Below the pieces are notes generated by a model. The model worked only from the letters and a program-made list of their open reading frames with translations. It did no database searches and was not told the origin of the DNA. Made by a program: the position numbers and the translations under genes. From positions 1-15,571 of the forward strand of contig JBELMB010000120.1 in NCBI GenBank assembly GCA_042088665.1: a DNA stretch of 15,571 nucleotides, given 5' to 3'. Source of the stretch: JBELMB01 sp042088665. GTDB taxonomy: Bacteria; Pseudomonadota; Alphaproteobacteria; Rhodobacterales; Rhodobacteraceae. Below, piece by piece: positions 1 through 6,135 of the stretch. Each line of letters begins with the position of its first letter. Position 1 is the first letter of the stretch.

Positions 1-265
1 CACGGGCGGCGGCTTTGACCTCAGGCGTCTGCTCCGGCACTGCATTCAGGTTGACCATAAAGAATGGCCTCCCGTCATCCTTCAGGAAAAAATCAACAAA
101 GGCTTGGGCCTGCGCATCTTTGCTTTGGCGCATTTGCGCGTATTGCCCACCAAAGGCCGCGCGCACTTCGTCTTCGCTGAGGGGGCCGCGCAGGGGGTGA
201 TGCCATGCAATGAGGGCGGCGTAGACGATGACCAGCCCAAGCCATAGTGTTGAGATCCTCCGCAT
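1..265 (-). CDS. Partial membrane-anchored protein of unknown function (N-terminal 88 residues)
   Basis: The reading frame starts at the ATG whose first base is 265 and runs off the left edge, so only the N-terminus is visible. Residues about 6-20 form a hydrophobic segment behind a basic start (MRR), which suggests a signal anchor with the rest outside the cytoplasm. A short helical, Gln-rich region follows, and then DDGRPFFMVNLN near residues 65-76. That phrase resembles the first strand of small dimeric alpha/beta-barrel proteins such as the DUF1330 kind, but the visible part is too short to assign a family. The ATG lies one base after the stop of the upstream gene (stop 267-269), so the two are almost certainly co-transcribed and translationally coupled. 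The function is not known. Confidence 0.75.
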   Translation of the reverse strand, partial: MRRISTLWLGLVIVYAALIAWHHPLRGPLSEDEVRAAFGGQYAQMRQSKDAQAQAFVDFFLKDDGRPFFMVNLNAVPEQTPEVKAAAR

Positions 266-266
266 A

Positions 267-974
267 TCAGTTGTCCAAACGTTCCGATGTTTCGATGGTG
301 ACCTGCGCCGTACCAAGCGGCATCTCGTCGACAGGACCCTGATACGAAACGCCATTTTCCAACCGCAGAACGGCCACGTCGTTCAGATCCGCGCGCCACG
401 GGGCGCTCAGCGTCAGGTCCTGCAACACCCATCCCTCTGGCAGATCCTGATCTTCGCGGCTGGCATCGACGGGCCGGTTCACCCGAACAAAGCGGTCACC
501 GTTTGGCGCCACGAGCATTGATACCGTCTGGCCGATGTCGAATTCGAGCCTGTGGTGCTTGTTGACACTGGCTTGCGTCAAGGCGCCGTTCGTCAGATCG
601 CCGCCTCCTAGACGTGTGAGGTCTGCAACGTGGACGAAGGTGCGACCGAACATGCCCCGATAGGTGAATTCACCCTCGGCTGCGCAGCCGGGCGACCGAA
701 GGAACGCCATGCGCGCTGCAAATCCCTCGCGCGGGTCATTCTTGAGCCAATTGGGCGCGCCGACCCCGGGCGAGAACTCTGCATAGGCATCAACGGTCCA
801 GTCCGTTGTGACCCATGCCTCGCGTCGCATGAGGTCGATCAACTCAAACCCGACGGTCTGCCCGGCCGTTTCCGGGGCGCGTGGGACGCATTCCTCGCGC
901 CCGTCAACGCCGAAAGCAAGCACGCCAAGGATTGCGGCCAAGTGCAAGGCGACAAGTGAAGCCGTTGTGTTCAT
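267..974 (-). CDS. Exported protein of unknown function, 235 aa
   Basis: The start is ATG at 974 with a weak GGA-type ribosome site, and the stop abuts the next gene. Residues about 4-22 are hydrophobic with an Ala-rich end, fitting a Sec signal peptide or N-terminal anchor. The rest is a soluble domain with two cysteines (C29, C97) beyond the hydrophobic stretch. The C-terminal half is beta-rich. A run around residues 148-213 (GQTVSMLVAPNGDRFVRV, then LPEGWVLQDLTLS, then a strand ending ENGVSYQGP) resembles cupin-like uncharacterised proteins in which a sentence of the form LPxGW...L is followed by an N-x-YQ-type strand. No catalytic motif is recognised. It is the first gene of a two-gene minus-strand unit, placed just after the terminator at 1011-1061, so its promoter should lie within about 975-1060. 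Confidence 0.8.
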   Translation of the reverse strand: MNTTASLVALHLAAILGVLAFGVDGREECVPRAPETAGQTVGFELIDLMRREAWVTTDWTVDAYAEFSPGVGAPNWLKNDPREGFAARMAFLRSPGCAAEGEFTYRGMFGRTFVHVADLTRLGGGDLTNGALTQASVNKHHRLEFDIGQTVSMLVAPNGDRFVRVNRPVDASREDQDLPEGWVLQDLTLSAPWRADLNDVAVLRLENGVSYQGPVDEMPLGTAQVTIETSERLDN

Positions 975-1010
975 TGGATGGTTTCCGTCTTAGAGATGGC
1001 GGGAAAAAGC

Positions 1011-1061
1011 GCTGCACCAGAAGGCCCCGGGGGACGAGGGCAAAAATTCTTCTGGTGCAGC
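1011..1061 (-). terminator. Intrinsic terminator of the EF-hand unit
   Basis: GCTGCACCAGAA at 1011-1022 is repeated perfectly inverted as TTCTGGTGCAGC at 1050-1061; a further G-C pair (1023/1049) extends the stem to 13 bp. Read on the minus strand, the stem is followed by GCTTTTTCCC, that is, a run of five T. The 27-nt loop is long for a terminator but itself contains a CCCCC/GGGG segment. It lies about 60 bp after the stop of the EF-hand gene at 1120 and before the start at 974, as expected for the end of the upstream unit. An operator for the downstream gene is the alternative. Confidence 0.6.
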
Positions 1062-1119
1062 TTAGTGGCCGTCGCCTTCCACGAGTGGTGGCGGTGCGCA
1101 GCGACAGCGATCGCGGCTG

Positions 1120-1419
1120 TTACTGGATGGCCTGCAGTTCCTGCGGGGAGACCATGCCATCGCCGTTTGCGTCGACGCGGTCGAAAGCGCGCGCATGCAT
1201 GCCGCGAGAACTGACTCGGGCCGCATTGCCGAGACCATCGGCGGCGTTCAGATCGATGAAGGCGGCGAATTCGGCGTAGACGAGCACGCCATCGCCATTG
1301 GCATCTGCTTGCCTGTAGTTTTCGGCGCCAAGCTCAGCGTTTTGTGCGGCCACGGGCAGTCCCGTCGAGAGCCATCCACCCGTCAAGGTGGCGAGAATGA
1401 GGGCGGTCGTTCGGATCAT
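1120..1419 (-). CDS. Secreted two-EF-hand calcium-binding protein, 99 aa
   Basis: The start is ATG at 1419, preceded by AAGGAG at 8 bases, an excellent ribosome site. Residues 1-25 form a signal peptide ending in a PVAAQ-type cleavage site, so the mature protein of about 74 residues should be periplasmic or secreted. Two canonical 12-residue EF-hand loops are visible: DANGDGVLVYAE (39-50) and DANGDGMVSPQE (83-94), each with D-x-N-x-D-G and a final Glu, so both should bind calcium. It is the last gene of the unit 2057-1120, 23 bp behind the Cys-containing secreted protein, and is followed by the terminator at 1011-1061. A role as a calcium buffer or sensor next to the two-component system is inference; the EF-hand assignment itself is very secure. 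Confidence 0.93.
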   Translation of the reverse strand: MIRTTALILATLTGGWLSTGLPVAAQNAELGAENYRQADANGDGVLVYAEFAAFIDLNAADGLGNAARVSSRGMHARAFDRVDANGDGMVSPQELQAIQ

Positions 1420-1442
1420 TCTTGTTCTCCTTGGAAAGATGT

Positions 1443-1775
1443 TCAGCGAGAGATCGACCGGTCGAAAGTGGCGGTTTCACCATTCGGGCCCGTTACGGAG
1501 CCGGAACGTTTACAAGCCCCGTCGGCACAGGACGCGCTGCCAGATGTCGTGACGGTGTTTCCCTGCGGCCCGGTTGTGGTCACCGAGCCCGAACAGCCGT
1601 AAAGGGCGCAATAGGGCGTGGCGGGTCGAACGACGCGCGGCGCGGGCGTGACAACGACATATGGCGCCGGGACAACCGCAACATGCCGATGACCCGGTAA
1701 ACCCGGATGCGCGGTGGCGGCCGTGCCAAGGATCAGGCCAGCCATCAGCGTGGCTACGAGGTGAGTTCGTTTCAT
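1443..1775 (-). CDS. Small secreted Cys-containing protein with Gly/Thr-rich repeats, 110 aa
   Basis: The start is ATG at 1775 with AAAGGAAG just upstream. Residues 1-22 are a clear signal peptide (MKRTH, hydrophobic core, ATAH). The mature part begins with a His/Pro-rich stretch (HPGLPGHRH) and a Val/Pro-rich segment (residues 33-50), both suggesting an extended conformation. A compact C-terminal part follows with four cysteines (C56, C61, C83, C88), enough for two disulfides. The segment GSVTTTGPQGNTVT is echoed by GSVTGPNGETATF, an imperfect repeat of the G-S-V-T..G-P-x-G type found in small exported proteins of proteobacteria. The function is unknown. It sits between the 73-aa gene (60 bp) and the EF-hand gene (23 bp), in one transcription unit. 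The HPGLPGHRH motif could bind metal, but this is speculation. Confidence 0.85.
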   Translation of the reverse strand: MKRTHLVATLMAGLILGTAATAHPGLPGHRHVAVVPAPYVVVTPAPRVVRPATPYCALYGCSGSVTTTGPQGNTVTTSGSASCADGACKRSGSVTGPNGETATFDRSISR

Positions 1776-1835
1776 ACTGCTTCCTTTCGTTGGTTCATTT
1801 TTGAACGAGTGGCGCCGCGGCGCCTGCCGGGACGC

Positions 1836-2057
1836 CTACTCACTGCAAGCCTGCGTCCCGTTACGGGGGGCAAGTCGGCCGAGGATCTCGACTTCGACAA
1901 GGCGGCGGGCCTCGTCGTCGCCTCGCGTGTTGGCGTCTGTCCACTCTCTGAAAAGCCGGCGTCGGTCCTGCTCGGACAATGGAGGCACCGATGCGTTCGT
2001 CTGGTCTTGACGAGTCTCGAGCGGCGCCGAAGAGTGCCAATCTGCCTTGTCCTGCAT
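1836..2057 (-). CDS. Small hydrophilic protein of unknown function, 73 aa
   Basis: I chose the ATG at 2057 because GGGAG lies 11 bases upstream. The ATG at 2075 (six codons earlier) has no spaced ribosome site, and the longer frame reading back to 2384 would run into the divergent regulator gene. The protein has no signal peptide or membrane segment. Its C-terminal half is charged and predicted helical: LSEQDRRRLFREWTDANTRGDDEARRLVEVEILGRL contains acidic and basic pairs at helical spacing, the composition of a real protein rather than a shadow frame. No family is recognised. It is the first gene of the unit leading to the secreted Cys-containing protein and the EF-hand protein, and its upstream region carries the GTAAC repeat shared with the response regulator. 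It could be a small regulator or adaptor; nothing in the sequence decides this. Confidence 0.65.
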   Translation of the reverse strand: MQDKADWHSSAPLETRQDQTNASVPPLSEQDRRRLFREWTDANTRGDDEARRLVEVEILGRLAPRNGTQACSE

Positions 2058-2189
2058 TTTCACTTCAGCTCCCATTTCTTCGGGGACCGCGTTCTGCAGT
2101 CGTTCGCTTTCGTGAGGAAAGGGATAGCAGGGCCATGTCTCACCGATATCGACGGCGCGAAACCAAGTGTCTCGGTTTGTCGACCGCGC

Positions 2190-2204
2190 GTAACAGTGTG
2201 TAAC
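2190..2204. promoter_or_regulatory. Candidate response-regulator box, GTAAC-N5-GTAAC
   Basis: GTAAC at 2190-2194 and again at 2200-2204 form a direct repeat with a 10-bp period, one helical turn. OmpR-family regulators bind tandem half-sites at this spacing, and the known CpxR box is GTAAA-N4/5-GTAAA. The site lies 50 bp before the start of the response regulator and about 135 bp before the start of the divergent 73-aa gene, in the only sizeable gap between them (2058-2254). It could serve both. A nearby AAACC...GGTTT inverted pair (about 2162-2180) may belong to the same control region. No clear -35/-10 pair could be named. Confidence 0.4.
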
Positions 2205-2254
2205 GGTTGCGGTCGTCGCTTGCCGCACGACGCCAGTCGGCAAATAAAGGGGCC

Positions 2255-2971
2255 ATGACTGTGTCTCAGCCCCTTGTTCTGCTCGTCGACGACGATCCCG
2301 GCATACGGGACCTGCTCGGCGACTTCCTTGAGAAGGAAGGTTTTGCCGTCGAAACCGCGCCGGATGCGCCCGAAATGGACGCAAAGCTCGCCCGTTTGCA
2401 CCCTGACCTGATCGTCCTCGACATCATGCTTCCGGGGGAAGACGGCGTCTCAATCTGTCGGCGACTTGCGCGCGACGGTGCGCCGCCGATCATCATGCTG
2501 ACCGCCAAGAACGACGAGATTGACCGGATCCTCGGTCTTGAGATGGGGGCCGATGACTATGTCGCCAAACCTTTTGCACCACGCGAACTGCTTGCGCGCA
2601 TCCGTGCGGTGCTGCGGCGCACGGCAACGCGGTGGGCTGACACCACCAACCGGATGTTTGCGTTTGATCGCTTCGTCATCGATATCGACGCACGCCAACT
2701 CTTTGCCGCGGACCGCTCACGGATTGATCTGACCAGCAGCGAGTTCGATCTGTTGGCCTGCTTTGTCCATCGTCCGCGCCGGGTCCTGTCACGCGATCAG
2801 ATCCTCGACGCGCTGCGGGGGCGCGGGGCAGAACCCTTCGACCGGACGGTCGATATGCTGGTGTCCCGGCTGCGGCGCAAACTGTCCGCGCATGGCGCTG
2901 ACGCGGACCTGATCAGCACCGTCCGGAATGCAGGTTACCTGCTGACACGGCCGGTCAATGACGTCTCGTGA
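2255..2971 (+). CDS. OmpR/PhoB-family response regulator, 238 aa
   Basis: The start is ATG at 2255, preceded by AAAGGGG; an in-frame TTG at 2207 would only add 16 unconserved residues. Residues 7-118 form a receiver domain with the acidic pocket D12-D13-D14, phosphoacceptor D56 (in LIVLDIMLPGEDG), T83 and K105 (in YVAKPF). Residues about 140-235 form the winged-helix DNA-binding domain, with the typical LTSSEFDLL, the RVLSRDQIL turn and the recognition helix RTVDMLVSRLRRKL, ending in VRNAGYLL. All key residues are present, so it should be phosphorylated by its partner and bind tandem half-sites. Its stop overlaps the kinase start by 4 bp (GTGA), the usual arrangement of a cognate pair. The GTAAC repeat upstream suggests autoregulation. 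It is divergent from the EF-hand unit, a likely target. Confidence 0.95.
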   Translation: MTVSQPLVLLVDDDPGIRDLLGDFLEKEGFAVETAPDAPEMDAKLARLHPDLIVLDIMLPGEDGVSICRRLARDGAPPIIMLTAKNDEIDRILGLEMGADDYVAKPFAPRELLARIRAVLRRTATRWADTTNRMFAFDRFVIDIDARQLFAADRSRIDLTSSEFDLLACFVHRPRRVLSRDQILDALRGRGAEPFDRTVDMLVSRLRRKLSAHGADADLISTVRNAGYLLTRPVNDVS

Positions 2972-4329
2972 TCCGCGGGCGTGTCATTGGCTGGCGCATC
3001 GGCGCTATTTTTGTGATCGGCTTTCTTGCCGTTGTGACCATCCCCGTTGCCCTGTTTTACGCGCTTCGCGCCTCGGAAACGCCGATTGGCTTGACCCAGC
3101 CGACCCAATTGGCGGCGATTGTTCGGCTGGCAGAAGAAGCCTCCCCCCTCGAGCGCATCCGCGCTTTTGAGGCGCTGCGATCCGCCCAGATGTCTGTGCG
3201 GATCTCTCCCGAGGCCGAGGTTGACGCCGCACTTGATCCCCTATGGCCAGAGGGTGCGGCGGCGATGGACACTTACCGCGCGCATCTTGGGGACCGCGCA
3301 TTTGCGGCCTATGCATTGCCACGGTCCTTGTTTCCCAACCGGCTTGCGCGCCCACTGCGGGCCGTGGAGTTCCGGGTTGGCCTGTCGACGGGCGGTGTCC
3401 TGATCGTGGCGAATGAAAGTGCGGCGTTGTTTACAGGCAAAGGCGTGCCGGTTGGGTTCCCGACGGCCTTTCTTGGTGTCCTTATCGCGTTTGCCACCCT
3501 CCTGCTGCTCAACCGCGAGTTCCGCTCTGTCTTGCGGCTCGCGCGTGCTGTCGAAACACTGGACGCCTCGGACCCGAATGCCGAATTGCCTGAAATACGC
3601 GCAGGCAGCCCGGAAGTGCGCCTTTTGATACAGGCGTTTGGGCGGCAGCAATCGCAGATGTCCTCCCTCTTGAAGGCCCGAACGGTCTTGATCGGCGGCA
3701 TTCAACACGATGTCCGAACCTTCGCCACAAGGCTGCGGCTTCGCATGGAGAAACTGTCCGATCACGAGGAACGGCGGCAGGCCGAGACGGATATCGCCGA
3801 TCTTGTGTCCTTGATGGACGGCGCGCTTTTGGCGACACGCGGCGAAGCAGGCAGGCTCGATCTCGAACTCATCGATGTCGCGGATCTGGTGCGCAGCGAA
3901 GTTGAGGACCGACAGGTGTCGGGCCAAGCTGTCAGACTGACGATCGAGCCCGCGCAGGCGGGCTTTGACAGTCTTGGGGATCGTGTGGCGCTCCGGCGGG
4001 TTCTGTTCAATCTCATCGACAATGCGCTGCGCTACGGGGCATCGGCGCATCTGACCGTCAGTGCGCAGGACGGGGTCGTCACCCTGCGCGTCGACGACGA
4101 AGGCCCCGGCATCCCGCAAGCGCATCGTAACGATCTGATGCAACCCTTTTCGCGGCTCGAACCGTCGCGGTCCCGTGAAACCGGAGGCGCAGGGCTGGGC
4201 CTCGCAATCGTGCAAACCCTGGTAGCTGCGCATGACGGCACGCTCTCGATCGGCGATGCGCCGACGGGCGGTGCGCGCATCACCGTGGACCTGCCAAGGT
4301 TTTCGCCCTCTGCTCATGATCAGGCTTGA
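2968..4329 (+). CDS. Membrane sensor histidine kinase, 453 aa (partner of the preceding regulator)
   Basis: The start is GTG at 2968 inside the GTGA overlap with the regulator stop, giving a basic N-terminus followed by a first membrane helix (about 11-32). A periplasmic sensor region of about 130 residues follows, a second helix (about 164-182), a HAMP-like linker, then the dimerisation helix with phosphoacceptor H247 in QHDVRTFATRLRLRMEKL. The ATPase domain has the N box NLIDNALRYG (N352), G1 DDEGPGIP (377-383) and G2 GAGLGLAI (407-414). The H box is unusual: in EnvZ-type kinases HDLRT is followed by PLTR, here by FATR, so the conserved Pro is missing. The Thr at H+4, used for phosphatase activity, is kept. 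The sensor region has no recognisable domain and its ligand is unknown; the flanking EF-hand genes make a calcium- or envelope-linked signal worth considering. Confidence 0.93.
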   Translation: MIRGRVIGWRIGAIFVIGFLAVVTIPVALFYALRASETPIGLTQPTQLAAIVRLAEEASPLERIRAFEALRSAQMSVRISPEAEVDAALDPLWPEGAAAMDTYRAHLGDRAFAAYALPRSLFPNRLARPLRAVEFRVGLSTGGVLIVANESAALFTGKGVPVGFPTAFLGVLIAFATLLLLNREFRSVLRLARAVETLDASDPNAELPEIRAGSPEVRLLIQAFGRQQSQMSSLLKARTVLIGGIQHDVRTFATRLRLRMEKLSDHEERRQAETDIADLVSLMDGALLATRGEAGRLDLELIDVADLVRSEVEDRQVSGQAVRLTIEPAQAGFDSLGDRVALRRVLFNLIDNALRYGASAHLTVSAQDGVVTLRVDDEGPGIPQAHRNDLMQPFSRLEPSRSRETGGAGLGLAIVQTLVAAHDGTLSIGDAPTGGARITVDLPRFSPSAHDQA

Positions 4330-4400
4330 GCAGGTCTGCGCCGCCCTTTAGCTGCCAAGATGCCTGTTCCATGCGCGGTCCAACCCTCCAAGGCCTACGC

Positions 4401-4730
4401 TCAGTCATTTCTGTCGGCATAGAGCGCTTCGAACAGTGCCTCTGGCATGGCGCTGGGGGGCATCGACGCCTGAATTTTCTCGCGTATCTTCTCGGCGATG
4501 TGCTCCTGGATCCTTGTCAACTCTTCGATCGACAAGTCTCCGCTTCCGTCGATGTCAAACGCACGCAACTTATCGGCGATTTGTGCGCCCCGATCCGTTG
4601 CTTCGATTTCGTCAAAGCTCAAACGGCCGCTGTGATCAGTGTCGACTTTTGCCAATAGCCGGTCGCGCATCTCTTGCGAATTGCCGAACGTACTGGTCCC
4701 ACCCATAGAAATTGGTCCAAGTTCATTCAC
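4401..4730 (-). CDS. Two-EF-hand calcium-binding protein without signal peptide, 109 aa
   Basis: I chose GTG at 4730 because AGAAGGA lies 8 bases upstream. The frame is open back to 4949 but that extension is Arg/Cys-rich and has no suitable ribosome site; the ATG at 4706 is the next alternative. Two EF-hand loops are visible: DTDHSGRLSFDE (30-41) and DIDGSGDLSIEE (59-70), both with the final Glu. They are separated by a helix and followed by an amphipathic helix (IQEHIAEKIREKIQ, 74-87). There is no signal peptide, so the protein is cytoplasmic or leaves by a leaderless route. It converges on the kinase gene with a 71-bp gap showing no obvious terminator, and is divergent from the AraC gene. 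It is unrelated in sequence to the secreted EF-hand protein at 1120-1419 beyond the loops. The family is certain and its partner unknown. Confidence 0.88.
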   Translation of the reverse strand: MNELGPISMGGTSTFGNSQEMRDRLLAKVDTDHSGRLSFDEIEATDRGAQIADKLRAFDIDGSGDLSIEELTRIQEHIAEKIREKIQASMPPSAMPEALFEALYADRND

Positions 4731-4976
4731 TTCAGGGTTCCTTCTGAAACAACGCGGCCTGTGCAGCCACGTGCAGGCGGTTACCACTTGCTCCTTAATC
4801 TGGGATGAAGGGGGCTCTTGCTCGCGAACATCCGATCCGGTCATTCTGATGTTTCGATCCAGAAAGAAGTTTGACCGATGGATCGGACAAACAAGACGCG
4901 GACAAGCTGCGCGTGGCAGGCGGTTGCGCAAAATACCCAGCGCCGCCATGATCCGTGTGACGATGACGGAGCACCC
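4731..4976. promoter_or_regulatory. Divergent control region between EF-hand gene and AraC-family gene
   Basis: This 246-bp gap should hold the promoters of both divergent genes. I cannot name a convincing -35/-10 pair. The notable element is CGATCCGGTCATTC at 4833-4846, which recurs exactly at 5006-5019 inside the start of the AraC-family gene. The AraC ribosome site GGAG (4968-4971) ends the region. Confidence 0.45.
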
Positions 4977-5019
4977 ATGATCGCACGAAAGTCATTCACA
5001 CCGGACGATCCGGTCATTC
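4833..5019. repeat. Direct repeat CGATCCGGTCATTC (4833-4846 and 5006-5019)
   Basis: The same 14 bases occur twice, 173 bp apart: once in the divergent control region and once in codons 10-15 of the AraC-family gene, where they encode part of DDPVIP. A chance repeat of this length is plausible somewhere in a 15-kb window but unlikely at two positions this close and at a regulator's own promoter. The likeliest meaning is a pair of operator sites allowing DNA looping, as AraC-family proteins do; this is inference. Confidence 0.35.
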
Positions 5020-6044
5020 CCATGAGCTATCCCGGCTTTGTATTCCGGGTCTTGCGGAGGCAGGGCTACTCTGCCGACGCATTGCTTTCCCAAACCGGTT
5101 TGGTCGAAGAAAACCTGGAAAATCCCGAATTTCGGACCGTTTTCAAGCCCATTCAACGCCTCTTTGAAAATGCCCTGAGAACCACGCGGGACCCGCATCT
5201 TGGCATCACCCTCGCGTTGCGGTTTGAGCCCGCCAATATTGGTCTTCCAGCACATACCGCGATGAACGCGCCCAGTTTCGCTGCCGGGTTGGATGTTCTC
5301 GCGCGGTTCCTGCCCTTGAACTTTCCGTCTTTGGATATCGCAGTTGTGACTGCCCGATCCGATTTGAAGGAGGATGAGGCAGCACTTTGCCTGCGCTCCA
5401 AATTCCCGTACGGCGACATCGAGTATTTCATGTGGAGCAGCGCGCTTGTCGCAATCAATTCCCTGCTCAACGCGATGCGCAAACAGACCCATACAATGAG
5501 CCGGGCGCAGGCGATGGTCAGTCGGCCCGAGGGGTGGAGCGACGTCAGCCACCAGTTCCATTGCCCCGTCAGTTTTGAGCAAAGCGAAAACCTGCTGGTG
5601 TTTCCAAGGTCCCTCTTGGACGAACCGCTCCCCGGCAGCGATCCAATCAATCACACGCGGCTTTTGATGCTCTGCCAACAGCTTGCCGCCACGGTTGCGC
5701 ACGAGGCGACGCCGGTCACGCAAGTCATGGCCATTTTGGAGGCTCATCCGAGCCTGACCTTGCAGCTTTCAGATGTCGCAACGGAACTCGGATATTCTGA
5801 ACGCAGCCTGCGAAGACAACTGGATCGGTCAGGAACCTCCTATCGAAAACTGGTGGATCAGGCCCGCGAGACCCGCGCACGTTCCCTCCTGTCCAACAGC
5901 ATGCAACCCATCAAGGCCATTGCGGGCGAGCTTGGGTTCGAATCGTCCTCGAACTTCGCGCGCAGTTTCAAGCGTTGGACCGGCCTCACTCCCAAGGCTT
6001 TCCGCGACCGTGCGCAGGTTCAGGAGGACGCTGACCGAAAATGA
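4977..6044 (+). CDS. AraC-family transcriptional regulator, 355 aa
   Basis: The start is ATG at 4977, with GGAG 5 bases upstream; the open frame before it (from 4878) is unconserved in character. The N-terminal part (about 20-205) matches the layout of the AraC-type ligand-binding domain known as Arabinose_bd (PF12625), seen in OruR/ArgR-like and virulence regulators of this length. The C-terminal part (about 250-345) carries two helix-turn-helix units: LSDVATELGYSERSLRRQL (264-282) and IKAIAGELGFESSSNFARSFKRWTG (312-336), the second being the hallmark AraC signature. It stands 91 bp before the first gene of the long plus-strand run containing the sulfatase, so it is the natural candidate for its regulator. 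The effector is unknown; regulators of this type often sense hydrophobic or aromatic molecules or amino acids. Confidence 0.93.
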   Translation: MIARKSFTPDDPVIPMSYPGFVFRVLRRQGYSADALLSQTGLVEENLENPEFRTVFKPIQRLFENALRTTRDPHLGITLALRFEPANIGLPAHTAMNAPSFAAGLDVLARFLPLNFPSLDIAVVTARSDLKEDEAALCLRSKFPYGDIEYFMWSSALVAINSLLNAMRKQTHTMSRAQAMVSRPEGWSDVSHQFHCPVSFEQSENLLVFPRSLLDEPLPGSDPINHTRLLMLCQQLAATVAHEATPVTQVMAILEAHPSLTLQLSDVATELGYSERSLRRQLDRSGTSYRKLVDQARETRARSLLSNSMQPIKAIAGELGFESSSNFARSFKRWTGLTPKAFRDRAQVQEDADRK

Positions 6045-6135
6045 ATATCCACTGGCCGCGGGTGATCCCGAACTGCGGTCGAAGGACGCACCTCTCACGG
6101 TTTACGTTGCACATGCAGCAGACACGGAGAGGCCA

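Noticed and set aside
1707..2258. 183-residue plus-strand frame before the response regulator
   Set aside because: It crosses three supported minus-strand features and the divergent promoter region, and its sequence has no domain character.
3241..4317. 358-residue open frame on the minus strand opposite the histidine kinase
   Set aside because: It lies fully antisense to a gene with all kinase motifs, is rich in Arg/Gln/His as high-GC shadow frames are, and shows no domain or ribosome site.
4735..4949. N-terminal extension of the EF-hand protein up to 182 residues
   Set aside because: The extension is Arg/Cys-rich, lacks a ribosome site at its ATG, and the GTG at 4730 has a well-spaced AGAAGGA.
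4992..5747. 251-residue minus-strand open frame
   Set aside because: It is antisense to the AraC-family gene, which has clear helix-turn-helix motifs.
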